Source of the DNA: Diphasiastrum complanatum
Taxonomy: Eukaryota > Streptophyta > Lycopodiopsida > Lycopodiales > Lycopodiaceae
NCBI GenBank assembly: GCA_029204225.1
Contig: CM055097.1
Coordinates: 30,347,785-30,411,784, forward strand
DNA: 64,000 nt
Reading direction: 5' to 3'
Below are positions 39,651 through 50,213 of the stretch, one piece after another. The notes below the pieces were generated by a model that saw only the letters and a list, made by a program, of their open reading frames with translations, was not told where the DNA came from and made no database searches. The position numbers and the translations under genes were made by a program. Numbering within the stretch: position 1 is the first letter of the stretch; every line of letters starts with the position of its first letter.

Positions 39651-40639
39651 AAAGTCTTGAAGAAATTGAGAGGCTTTAGAAATTGCAGGTATTTCGAGGA
39701 TAGCTCAAAAAAAAGGTTTTTCGAGCGAGCATTGCATTTGTCCAACTTTTTGCTTTGGTCAATTTTGTATAAAATGGAGAGAAAACGAAAAAAAATTAGG
39801 TATATATTTTTTGAATTTTTTGGGGGACAGTTTTGGGTCCAAGCCTCAAGGCCCTTTAATTTCTTTCATAGGGTAGTGTTAACTTAAAACTATTTATTAT
39901 TACAATTTGGGGGGCTTGGGTACAAGGCCCTTCCACCAAGGCCGGTAGAAGGACCTTTCACTAGATCTTTTTAGTGACATACAAACTTCAATTTTTAGTG
40001 ACATACAAACTTCAACTCGCATCATTTGCCAACGTTTTTCTTTTTTCTTCTTTTTGGGAGAGGAAAGGTGGGGTTTTAAGATTGGGTTCCAAGGCCTTTT
40101 AGTTGGGGGAGGCCCTTACACTGAGAGTAGTTGTTCGGGTGTGGAAGGGTCATGGCCATGAGCTTCCCCAAAATGATAACAAGGTGATTGTTTTTGTCTT
40201 CACAAATTTTGACATATAAAACATGTCGGATGTCAATTCGCAACATTCTTCATGGGAGGTGGGTGGTTCAATTTTCATAAACTTTTGGTGTGGAAGGTTG
40301 TGCAAAATTACGCCCGTGCACGATTAGGTTATTCTCTAGAAAATACTTATCCTCCACACAGAAGGCACATGCCACGAGGTTGTGCAATTTATACAACCTT
40401 CCGACGCGCAAGTTGTGTGACTTTTTGAATTTAAAATGACAAATTTTTGTGACTTTAAAAATCGGATGATTAAATTCAATCAAACAAACTTTGCCGGTTC
40501 CTCCTGACTATTCTACCATTGCAGTTGAGATGCTGCGGCACAGAAAGGCCAAATGGGCTTACTTTTCTTGCCATTTTCAAAACCTGCTGATGAAATAAAA
40601 AAATCAACAATAAAACTTGACGGTTCTTGGTGAGTTCCA
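39651..40639. other. Intergenic, no gene seen
   Basis: AT-rich. A 23-bp word containing AGTGACATACAAACTTCAA is tandemly repeated at about 39974-40016. Confidence 0.55.
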
Positions 40640-40990
40640 TTATCTACGACTATGACAAAATACATACAATAAGATGAGGGCAGGTGGGGGGTGTTTTGTC
40701 CGGGGGTTGTTGTTTGGCATTGCGGCAGTGCCAGTCAGCTGACAATGGCTGGGTGGGTGAAGGTTGAAAGAAGGGCCGGGCAGTCAGAGCCCTTCTTTGA
40801 AGTTGTGGCGCGAGTGTACACTGTAACCCAGCCTGCCAGGGCAGAGTCGCGACTCCCGAGATTCTGCACGCTGTCGCTGCTGCAGCAGGGGGCAGGCAGG
40901 GCCAACTTCCAAGCCACAAGCAGCGTAGGCCCTACGTGTAGGACTAGGCTCAATAGCCTGGCCTGGCCTGAGCCGTTGAAAGAAAGGTAA
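40640..40990. other. GC-rich patch without a recognised gene
   Basis: This patch stands out from AT-rich surroundings. It contains open frames on both strands (40691-40990 plus, 40650-41055 minus), neither resembling a known protein, and several short inverted words such as GTCAGCTGAC, CTGCAGCAG and CCTACGTGTAGG. Confidence 0.4.
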
Positions 40991-41099
40991 TTAAATTTTT
41001 GCGATGTAGTACGTTCAATACAATTTGTGTACCATCTTTCTCTGTACATAGGCACATTTTTGTACTCTTATTGGGCGTTGGGGCATTTTCGTTTTCCCA

Positions 41100-42370
41100 C
41101 GTCATTGTTCAGGAAACCTCTTTGAGGTTCGTTTCCATTCAATTTCTTGCATTTCTTTTAGGTTATTGATTTTGAAACTTTTTGCATTCCAAATCCCGCA
41201 TCTCAAATTTTTTGCTGGCATTCATGAATTATTTTATTAACTCAGTAAACTTCTGTAATCCACGTTTTGTACGGATCTCCTTACTTTACCGTACTCAAAT
41301 TTCCTCGGTATGTAATCCAAGTTTTGTAAGGATCTCCTTACTTTACCATACACAAATTTCCTCCATATAAAAATGATATACATAAAATATCCTCCATCTA
41401 AAAAAAGTTATCGATTTTTTTAATGTCAACTTCCTGTAAGTTTTTCGTGAAATCAAATTTTGACGAAAGATGTCGATTCCATTCTCGACAGATGCCAGCT
41501 TTCCCCAACACTGGTGTTCGGGAAACCACCTTGAGGTTTCCCTCTAATTTCTCGGTTTTTGAAATATTTTGCCTTCTAAAACCTACATTTCAAAATTTTT
41601 GCCAGCAAAACATAAAATATGTATGTTAAAAATTTATTTTATTGACTCAATAAGCCTATGTAAGCCAAATTTTAATCTACCGACTTTACACACAAAAATC
41701 TTCCATGTGAAAATGACAAACCTAAAATTTTCTGCATTTTAAAAAAGTTATCGGTTTTTTGAAAGTTAGCTTCCTGTGAATTTTTTATGAAATCGATTTT
41801 TGAAGACAGATGCCCGTTCCATTCTCAAGAGATGCTGGCTTTCCTGAGCACAGCCCCATGTCATTCTTTGGTAAAACTGGAAAAGTTTTGAGTCTGGAAA
41901 TTGATATCCTCCCAACTTTTAAGTCATTAATTTCATAAACAAATTGAGAGACGTTGATTATGTTTATTTCTAAAGAATTGGGTAGCTATTTTCTTTTGTG
42001 GAAAATTTTGGGAGCAATGAACTTTGTTTTAGAAAGTGTGAGATTTTAACCTCATTCCAATCATTTAAGAAACTATGGAAACTTTTTTACTCTCCAATAT
42101 GTCAAAGAGTCTACTATGCGCAATGTGGACCATACTTGAGAATTCTAGTGAGCCCAATAGGCAGTAGTGCCCAGGAAACCTTATTTGAGTTATCCTCAAA
42201 AAATCTGTATTTTATAGAACTTCTTAGCTTTTTGAAGACTTTTACTAATAAAAAGGTATATATGTTTGTATAAAAAATTGTCAAATATTTTATGATATCA
42301 ATTTTTGAGAAAACTTGTTGGTTCCATTCATATACTTTGCTGATTTTCCTAAGAACTACCAATAGGGTGA
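41100..42370 (+). repeat. Degenerate tandem repeat, period about 350-400 bp, three units
   Basis: Three successive segments share an order of words. Each opens with CAGGAAACC or GGGAAACC, then a T-rich block with ATTTTTTGCTGGCA-like text and TTATTTTATTRACTCA. Next come GTTATCGRTTTTTT and CTTCCTGTRAATTTTT, and each closes with GRTTCCATTCTC..SAGATGCYRGCTTTCC. Units start near 41110, 41520 and 42165; the third is shorter and more degraded. Inside unit 1, a 58-bp block (TGTAATCCACGTTTTGTACG to AATTTCCTC) is itself duplicated at about 41254-41365. Confidence 0.75.
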
Positions 42371-42744
42371 GCCAAAATTTAAGGCAAATTTCCAACTAGG
42401 CAAAATGGAATCCTACTGAGCATCATGCTCCATCGCGCCATGGTTTAATGGCTTTTTTTGGGGGCACTTTTGGCTCACTATGGCTTGCAGGCACTTTCTA
42501 CGAGGTATTCTAGATGCATAATATGTGAGCACTTTTTGGAACTTGCCTTGCTCATGTGACTCTTGCATAGTTTATGTCATATAATTGTCCTCATTTCTGG
42601 TAGAAGAAAACCACTCAACACCATAACAAATTGTTCTTCTTAGTTTTCTTTGCACCCGATAAATGACCGTATAATTATGATGAGTCCATATAAATGACTG
42701 TATAATTATGATGAGGCCGTTTGATTGAGTATCATGTTTCTCAA

Positions 42745-42880
42745 AAATTATGTACGTATGGTGGAAGGCCCTGACCGAGGGCCTTCCTTGCAAGGAGAGC
42801 CCTTGCCTGAGGGCGGGAGCCCGAGGGTAGTGCCCCCCCGACCTTCGAGGAAGGCTTGAGGTCCTCGGGCCTTCCATGAC
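42745..42880. repeat. GC-rich inverted-repeat patch
   Basis: GAAGGCCCTGACCGAGGGCCTTCC forms a near-perfect hairpin at about 42763-42785. It is followed by further GAGGGC/GCCCTC and GAGGTCCTCGGGCC words. Downstream, 42900-43030 repeats GTAGAGAGAGAAT..ACATTCC three to four times. Confidence 0.7.
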
Positions 42881-43099
42881 GTAATGCCAGGTGAGAAGGT
42901 AGAGAGAGAATGTACATTCCATAGAAAGAGCATGCACGTTCCGTAGAGAGAGAACACACAATCTGTAAAGAGAGGAGAGAGAATGCACATTGTAGAGAGA
43001 AAATGACAGATTCCAGAGGAGAGAGAAAGGTGGATGGATATTCTGCTCATGGAGGTGCTTTCAAAATACAAAGCAAACCTGAGCACTTGGCATTACGAA

Positions 43100-43603
43100 C
43101 TTGAGAATTCATAACTTGCCAAAAAAACTGGGTGAGCTCACTTTTAATTTTATAACATGCCCATCATTATCTTAAGCTAAGGTTACTATGTACTTGGCAA
43201 AAAATTCACATGTTTGAAAAGGCAAAACATATGCTCAAAGATTAGATAATTCATAGTCTAAGCACGCATGACATGCCTTTTTTGACATTGTGAGTTTTTA
43301 TCTTGTGAGACCTAGATCAATTTTAATATTGGCCATAATAAAGACTATTCATAAACTTAATCGACAACCGATAATTCGATGTCAACTGAAAGCAACATGC
43401 AACAGCAAGTAGTGCCTTAATCCTAATTTGTAAAGTTAACCATTCTTTTAATCAGTTAGCCATGTGTACATATTCATCTGAGATCGATGAATCAATAGAT
43501 CAATATTTTCATTTAGAGCGCAATTGTATCGTTCTTCTTTGCTGTTATCACATAGTATTGTATCAAGAAGAACGCACCTGATCTGTTCTGTAATCACATT
43601 GTA
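43100..43603. other. Intergenic, no gene seen
   Basis: AT-rich, no recognisable frame. It may include the upstream part of the LTR that ends near 43950. Confidence 0.5.
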
Positions 43604-43945
43604 TCTCTACACGACTAATCCATCATTGTTCCAACAATTAACTTTTTTTTAGGTGATTGAATGTTCAAACTAATTCCTACTTGCAGATTCATCGTTTTTG
43701 TAGATTTTATCGTTTTATATGACTAATAGCACTGTTCGATTTTTGCTCTGATTACTGCATTTAGTTCAACGCTTCCGCAAAGCTGAAATTTAATTCACTA
43801 TAATTTTGTGCATGGCTATGGAATCGATTGCATAAATCCAACGACTTCAAAGTTGTGATCAAGTAGGGCAGACCCAATATGCCCGAATCCGATAACGGTA
43901 GTTTGTATGCAATGAGAAATCTCAGCCTCTCTGAGCTGCCTGATT
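43604..43945 (+). repeat. LTR-like segment, inverted partner at 55822-56160
   Basis: About 340 bp recur in opposite orientation 12 kb away. Shared words include CTAATCCATCATTGTTCCA / ATCCATCATTGTTCCAGCAA, ATTCCTACTTGCAGATTCAT, TAGTTCAACGCTTCCRC and CATGGCTATGGAATCGATTG. Here it lies directly before copia-type primer sites, so it is probably the right part of a copia LTR. Confidence 0.75.
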
Positions 43946-43952
43946 TCCAAGA

Positions 43953-44015
43953 TGGTATCAGTGCCAACATGGTATCAAAGCTAGCATGGTATCAGAGATA
44001 GCTTGATATCAGAGC
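43953..44015 (+). repeat. Four tandem copies of a copia primer-binding site, period 17 bp
   Basis: TGGTATCAGTGC (43953), TGGTATCAAAGC (43970), TGGTATCAGAGA (43987) and TGATATCAGAGC (44004) follow each other at exact 17-bp intervals. Each is one or two changes from the canonical TGGTATCAGAGC. The second is directly preceded by CCAACA, a typical LTR end. Confidence 0.92.
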
Positions 44016-44159
44016 TCATTCTCTAATTCCTAAAGGCAAATCTAGAGCATATAATATCAAAACAGTTGTTTTGATATAGTGTAGGCAGCTGCTATTATTG
44101 TTTTCAGTCATATTAATCTACTATCTGCATATACTCATCTTGAAATTTCAAATGGATTC

Positions 44160-45362
44160 ACAATCATAGTCTGCTCTAATGGTAGCCTGTCTGCTCAAGT
44201 TGTGTCAAAGGAAAGCAGGCAAGAAGGCCATTCAAGTCAAATCAAGAACACATTTCTAGAGATTTATTAGACATTGTGCATACTGATATATGTGGCCCAA
44301 TGTAGACACCATCATTACTTGATGCAAAGTTCTTTTTGCAGTTCAAGGGTTACTGCTTAACCAATGGCATCGAGCAACAATTTGCTGCTTCCTATTCTCC
44401 ATAGTCAAATGGACTGGCTGAAAGAAAGAACAGAACCTTAGTTGAGCCTACTAAATGCATGATCATGCTTCCTGGTGTTGTTTCAACAACAACTTATTTG
44501 CAGAATCGATGCATAACTAAGGGTGTTCCTAACAACAAAACTCCTTATGAGGTTTGGACTGGGTTCAACCCCTCAATCAAAATATTTGAAAGTATTTGGA
44601 TGCACAACTTATGCTCATCTCTCAAAGGACAGAGAAAGAAGCATTCTTTTAAAACTATTTTTGTTGGCTATTGCAATTCTGATGGAATGTACAAAATGTA
44701 TAACATAGATACCTGTAAAGTTTTCACTAACAGGGATGTGTGACTTCTATTGAAGATCAGTTTATTGATTTGAAGGGCAAGGGACAAATGCAGTCCACAA
44801 TTTCTGCTCCAACAACTGACTTTTCTCGTAAGGCAATTTCCATTTATTCTTGTAGTCATTTCCAAAAAAATTTGGGCGAGTCCTGGAGGGGCCGAGCCTA
44901 ATTTTTTTTGGAATGTCGAACCGGGCAGAATGGCCGGTCTATACAGTCAGATCCAGAAGAAGATGAAGAGACTGCAACTCAGGAGCAGTCAATGTCTCCG
45001 ACGTGCCCAACACAACCGACATAAAGTCGAATTTCACAGCCACAAGCTTCAACCAGGAGATCAAGAATTCGATTCAGCCTGTCTGATATACTGATGAATT
45101 TTCTCACTATTCTATTCAAGAGCCAACCACAGTTGAGGAAGCTTTGTCACAGGCTGACTCAGATCTTTGGAAAGAAGCAATGGACAAAGAGTACAACTCA
45201 CTGTTGAGAAACAAAACTTGGACTGTCACCGACCTGCCAGCAACTAGAAAGATAATCGACTACAAATGGATCTTTAAGATCAAATACAAACTAGACGGGA
45301 GCATCGATAGAAGGAAAGCTAGACTTGTGGCAAGAGGATTTTCACAAATTCTCAACTTCTAG
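44160..45362 (+). pseudogene. copia integrase and RT-start remnant, internally deleted
   Basis: An ATG at about 44152 begins a gag-like MDSQS, but gag is missing. Integrase follows in pieces: HTDICGP-like text near 44278, YSP.SNGLAERKNRTLVE near 44395 with the catalytic Glu kept, then NNKTPYEVWTGFNPSIKIFE and KTIFVGYCNSDGMYKMYN. The RT start lies at 45144-45362 (LWKEAMDKEYNSLLRNKTWT, YKWIFKIKYKLDGSIDRRKA). Similarity stops abruptly at about 45362, where gypsy sequence begins. Confidence 0.87.
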
Positions 45363-46910
45363 GTGGAACCAGAGCAAGCCTGACTGAAGGAATGGTAGAT
45401 AACACTGACTATGTAGAAATAGAAATTAGTAAGGGTAAAGTTATGAATTTGTATAAACACCAGTCAGACCAAGAGCGAAAAGAGTATATGATACTCCTTC
45501 AAAATATCAAAATGTATTCACTTGGTCAATGGAAGATTTAACTGATATACCGGTTAAATGGGGAGAGCATAGAATAGACTTGATCCAGGGAGCTGTACCG
45601 GTTAGGCAAAGACAATACAGGTTAAATCCAAAGTATTCATTATTAATGAAAGATGAATTAGATAAATGCATAAGAGCGGGGTATTATATATCTTGTTCTA
45701 AGTAGTGAATGGGTATCACCTACTGTGATAGTTCCCAAGAAGAAGACAGGTAAAATAAGGGTATGTGAAGATTTTAGGAAGTTAAATGCTGCCACAACAA
45801 AAGACTATCATCCATTACCATATACAGACATGATCCTAGACCAAGTAGCTGGACACAAAAGATATAGTTATTTAGACGGTTTTTTCCGGTTACAATCAAG
45901 TCTTCATTAAGGAAGAAGATAGATAAAAAACAACATTTACCACTGATTGGGGGACGTATGATTATACACGTATGCCCTTCGGTCTGTGTAATGCACCTAC
46001 TACATTTCAGCGCATGATGACCTATATCTTTCAAAAAAATTTATGAAAATTCTTAGAAATCTCTATGGATGACTTTTGTGTTTACTCATCCACTAGAGAT
46101 CATTTAGATGCATTAGAAAAGACTTTAAGGCGATGTCAAGAGACATCTCATAAATTGCATCCGTACAAATGCTATTTTGGCATGAGAGAAGGCATTTTGT
46201 TAGGCCACAAAATTTTGAAAGATGGCATTCAAGCCGATATCGAAAAAGTCAAAAGTAAATAAACCAACCAATCTACGTGAGCTTAGGGGGTCTTTAGGCC
46301 ACATAGGATACTATCGTAGAATAATAAAAGAGTATGCTATAGTAGTAACTCCCTTAACATGATTAAAAAGAAATATGCTGGGTATCACTGGTCACAAGAT
46401 CACCAAAATGCTTTCGAAAAGTTAAAGTAGTTCCTAGCAGAAGCAACTGAAGTTAGACCTCCAGATTGGACTAAGAAATTTCACATATATGTAGACACTT
46501 CATCGTTTGCAATTTGGTGTAGTGCTTAGCCAAAAAGATGATCAAAAGATTGATGATCCAATTTATTATGTTGGTAGACAACTAGTAGCATCCAGAAAAA
46601 TATATTCTGCTACAGAGCGGGAGGCATTAGGCATGATCTACTCGGTGAAAAAAGTTAGACATTGTCTATTAGGATATCCTTTTGTTTTTCATTTAGACCA
46701 TTATGCATTGAAGCATGTAGTAAATAAACCCGATCTTTCAGGAAGGATAGCTAGATGGGTTCTATTATAAGATGAGTTTGATTATCAAGTAGAGCTAAGA
46801 AGGGAGAAGGACCACCAAAACACTGACTATATATCATGGCTTAAAACTAAAGATCAATTTGAGCCAATAGCAGATGAATTCCCAGATGAGCACATAATGC
46901 ACATTTAAGC
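45363..46910 (+). pseudogene. Ty3/gypsy RT-RNase H remnant joined to the copia fragment
   Basis: The left end reads GMVDNTDYVEIEISKGK and SDQERKEYM, the linker before RT. RT blocks follow: VRQRQYRLNPKYSLLMKDEL, SPTVIVPKKKTGKIRVCEDF, YHPLPYTDMILDQVAGHKRY, a shifted YALRSV.CTYYISA region, MDDFCVYSS and LHPYKCYFGMREGILLGHKI. RNase H is recognisable at 46507-46830 (PIYYVGRQLVASRKIYSATE, REALGMIYSVKKVRHCLLGY, FHLDHYALKHVVNKPDLSGR). Stops and shifts are frequent. It is not closely similar to the gypsy RT at 52 kb. Confidence 0.88.
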
Positions 46911-47233
46911 GGAATCATCCATTTATCAAGATATTAATTTCTTACAGGATCAAATTTATTCTGAGCATTTCAACTTCATACTTGAATTTATTTGTACTTT
47001 CCTCACACTTGTGAAAGCAATTATAATTTGGTTATTAGCATTCTAGATTGTGATCTAGCCATAGAATCTAGTGCTAACACAAAACTTAGTAAAGATCATT
47101 CACACATTTATGGTAATTCCCACATGTGTGAACTTGCTGGATTTTTTGTCACTATAGTGTAAGCATTCACTTATTGACTTGAAGTCATTAACTTCATTAT
47201 ATTATCTACATTTACCTATCTCAAATTTCCACA
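46911..47233. other. LTR- or leader-like spacer
   Basis: AT-rich, between a gypsy pol end and a copia gag start. No primer site or terminal repeat could be assigned. Confidence 0.4.
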
Positions 47234-47532
47234 TGGATCCCCAATCGAAAGTTGGTTTGATTGTAGACAAGCTCAAAGGACCAAATTACCACTTGTGGAA
47301 ATTCGGTGACGAGCAAGCCATTTCCAAATGGATGCTCAAGGATGGTAAGGCCTTTGTGTTAGTCATCTTGAATGTATCAGACACATATTGGCCATATCAG
47401 ACAAGCCCAATTCTCCATATCCAACAGTTAGCAAAAACCAAAGAAAGCATGAGAGATGGAGGAAAAGTGATAGAGAGCAAGGACATTCATCAATCCATTC
47501 CTGAACAGAACCAATCTGCTTTATTGAAATGA
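47234..47532 (+). pseudogene. copia gag N-terminal fragment
   Basis: An ATG at 47234 opens MDPQSKVGLIVDKLKGPNYH and LWKF, the copia gag start, then jumps to EQAISKWMLKDGKAFVLVIL, so the usual intervening residues are deleted. The sequence past residue 65 no longer resembles gag. The frame ends at 47532. Confidence 0.75.
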
Positions 47533-47832
47533 GGAAATGAACATGAGGAGCAACTCGAGTTGGTCCTTTTTTATAGTAGAGAGGAGGACCCTGGCCTTTG
47601 AATCCTATTGGTCCATTTTTGCCTCTCTAATTATTCAAATTAAAAAAAGAGCAAGAACCATCCAATTTGGAGGGAAACTCAACTTTATTCACTAACTTGA
47701 CATTTAGGCCCTGCGACATTAAAAGTCCTGCAAAAAGGCCTAAAGTCCTTCTATTGACTTGTAACTAATCAAATCTCTATGTGATCATCAAGTTGGACTT
47801 ACACACGCAGGGTGCCAAATCCCTCTCACTTA

Positions 47833-49600
47833 TTAACTAGGGTTAGGGTTGCCTTGGGATCCGCAAACCCTCCGACAGTATCCCCCACCAAAACTGGTGG
47901 CGGTCCCACGACACCTGCGAGATGCAGTTATCAGAGTGTTTTCTGATCCCATATCTGAAATTCTCTGCTCCATTTCTTTTTTCTTGTCAAGCATAGACTG
48001 GATCACTTGCACAAGGCTTGAGACCAAACCGAGAGCATCACTAGAATCTACTATCGTGGAGGCAGCAACAACAAGAGGACTTGATGGTATTGTCCTTGGT
48101 TGGCGTGGAATAGGTGCCAATACTTCTTCTTCTTCAAAAATATATTCTTCCTCAAAACCCTCAGGCACGGTGGCGTCGAACTGCTTCGGTGATTTCACAG
48201 CTTGGTCGACCTGAAGTGCGACTGGGGCATCTTCAGTTTGAGGTTGCTGGCTTGAATCTTCAACACCGATAGTAGTGCCAGGGGATTGGAGTTCAAAGGG
48301 CGCAGGGCTCTGGGGGATTTTAAAAATTTCAGCGGCCCCAAGGGTGTCGGAATCATCGAACATATTCATGAAAAACTGCATGTTTGGGGAAGTAGCTTCG
48401 GTGTGCAGGGGTGAGGCGGCCTGGGCAGTTGTAATGGGAATGGTAGCCCCACATACAGTCCTTGTGTGGAAGTAGAGGCGAGGGAAGCATCAGAGGTGGG
48501 GGGGATATGAAGTTCAGTGCGAACAACAGTAGGGGGCGAAAGCGCAGTTGAAAATGTATGCCTAGTACGAAGTTGTGACGTGGAAGGTGAGTCAGGAATG
48601 ACGATCTCGCTGCATGGACGATGTCGACTATGAGAACTCGAGGCCTGGTGGGATGACTCGGCCAGTGCTTATTCATAGACCGAAAGCACAGAATCCAGGT
48701 GGAAGCCATGGTTTTTGTTTTCTAGGTGAGAGGCGGCTAGAAGAGACAACAAAGAGCCAACAGTGAACTACTGCTTAGTATTGCTCTTTATAGATCGTTT
48801 GAGCTCACCAGAAACAATCTTGAACCAATTATAAGGTTCAAGAGGGGCTTTCGCCAACTTGGTATAGGACGCAACTATCTTATGGAGGACTTGTGAAGTG
48901 ATGCGGCCTTTCCTGAGGTTCCCAACCATCAGGAAGTTGTTCAGTAGGTGGGTAGCAGTGTGGATGGAAGGCTCAGTGATGGCATCAAGGAGGTATCCGT
49001 TGTTGGTCCAGTGCAGATAATTGGTGAGGTCAATGTAAGGCTTTATGGCCTGTTTGGCCTGCTTATGATTGGGTGAGGCCTGTGTACTGGACGCTATACC
49101 TATGGCTGCAAGGGCGGCCCAGTGATGCGCACCTTGTGTGTGGCTCCCTAAAAGGTGATATAAAATTTGGATTTCTCTTACATACTGAAGGCAAGAGTGA
49201 TGAAATCCATGTTGATTATGCCAGAAAAGGCTCTCTCATGAATACCCATTGCAGTGAGCAGAGGCTCCGCAAGGGTCATCCACTGAGTGACCATGCTTGT
49301 GCTAGGGAGGATCATGATGTCCATTGCAAATGGGACATCACGATGGATAGTATAACGCGAAGACTGGGAAGTATCTGTGGAAGACATGATGAGCAAAAAG
49401 GAAATGTAAGACTCGTGAAAGTATATCAGAAAGTAGTTCAGGAAGTTTGGAAGGCTTTGGTCGTGGGAAAAATTCGCAAGAGCTTTGCTAGCACAAGTGA
49501 GGAATGAATCAAATTTAGCCAACTTATAGGTGAATTTGGTGGGTCCATTACACTGAATACTAGTTTGGCTGATCAGTTCTGAACAAAAATTTGCACGCAT
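47833..49600 (-). pseudogene. Extra same-strand frame downstream of gypsy integrase, unknown function
   Basis: Three joined frames on the minus strand read like one protein of roughly 550-600 residues. Part 1 (49600-49178) contains AKFDSFLTCASKALANFSHD and HRDVPFAMDIMILPSTSMVT. Part 2 (about 49171-48769) continues in another frame with HHWAALAAIGIASSTQASPN, YLHWTNNGYLLDAITEPSIH and LRKGRITSQVLHKIVASYTK. A Ser/Pro-rich linker follows (about 48680-48400). Part 3 (48381-47833) is acidic (PEGFEEEYIFEEEEVLAPIP) and ends in a probable coiled coil (SMLDKKKEMEQRISDMGSEN). It lies in the same direction after the integrase at 50214-51353, where env-like or accessory frames occur in some plant Ty3/gypsy lineages. 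No known domain was recognised. Confidence 0.5.
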
Positions 49601-50213
49601 GTACAGTACTGCAAAAATAGGCTATAAAAATTTTGACGAAGGTTTCTGAAGATCTGAACCTATCAGGCGAACATTTTTCAGGGCTGACGAAGGATAAACC
49701 TTCGTCTAGGTACTGTCATAAATGCATTTTTTCACAATCTGAACCTATGGACAACCTAATTTTGACATTTTAAGATCATCTAGCAGGTCGACGAAGGTTC
49801 ATAATGAGGTTAAGGTGCTCGACGAAGGTTCTCAAAATGGCATATTGCTGATCCTTTGCCTGACTCAAAAATTGGATTTTTCTTGGACATGAATCTTCGC
49901 CCAACTCAAATTAGATAAATCTAGAGTGGATGTACAATCTAAGATCTCAGCGAAGTTTTCTGGTACTGTATAGGCCACATCTGACCAAAACTGTGATTTT
50001 CTAAGTCATTTTTCATCAAAAATACTGTTCTTCTCTTTTCCCATGTTGGTGACTTTTCTGAGTTTTGCTCATCAGTCTTTTCTCGATTTTTTTTTTAACT
50101 GTCTTTTCCAAAAAAAAAGTTAGCAATTTAAATATTGAAAACAAAAAAATTGAAAAACAAATAAAAGCAAAAAACCATTGAGATCAAGCTTGCTGAACTG
50201 GCGGAGCAGGCTG
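49601..50213 (-). other. Spacer between integrase and the extra frame, with a repeated motif
   Basis: Non-coding. GACGAAGG occurs at about 49633, 49684, 49799 and 49830, three times as GACGAAGGTT; the second copy is part of an imperfect palindrome GACGAAGGATAAACCTTCGTC. A degenerate AATCTTCGCCC lies near 49892. Confidence 0.6.

Noticed and set aside
40650-41055. Protein-coding gene in the GC-rich patch
   Set aside because: Both strands are open because the GC-rich patch has few stops; neither translation resembles a known protein or shows a splice context.
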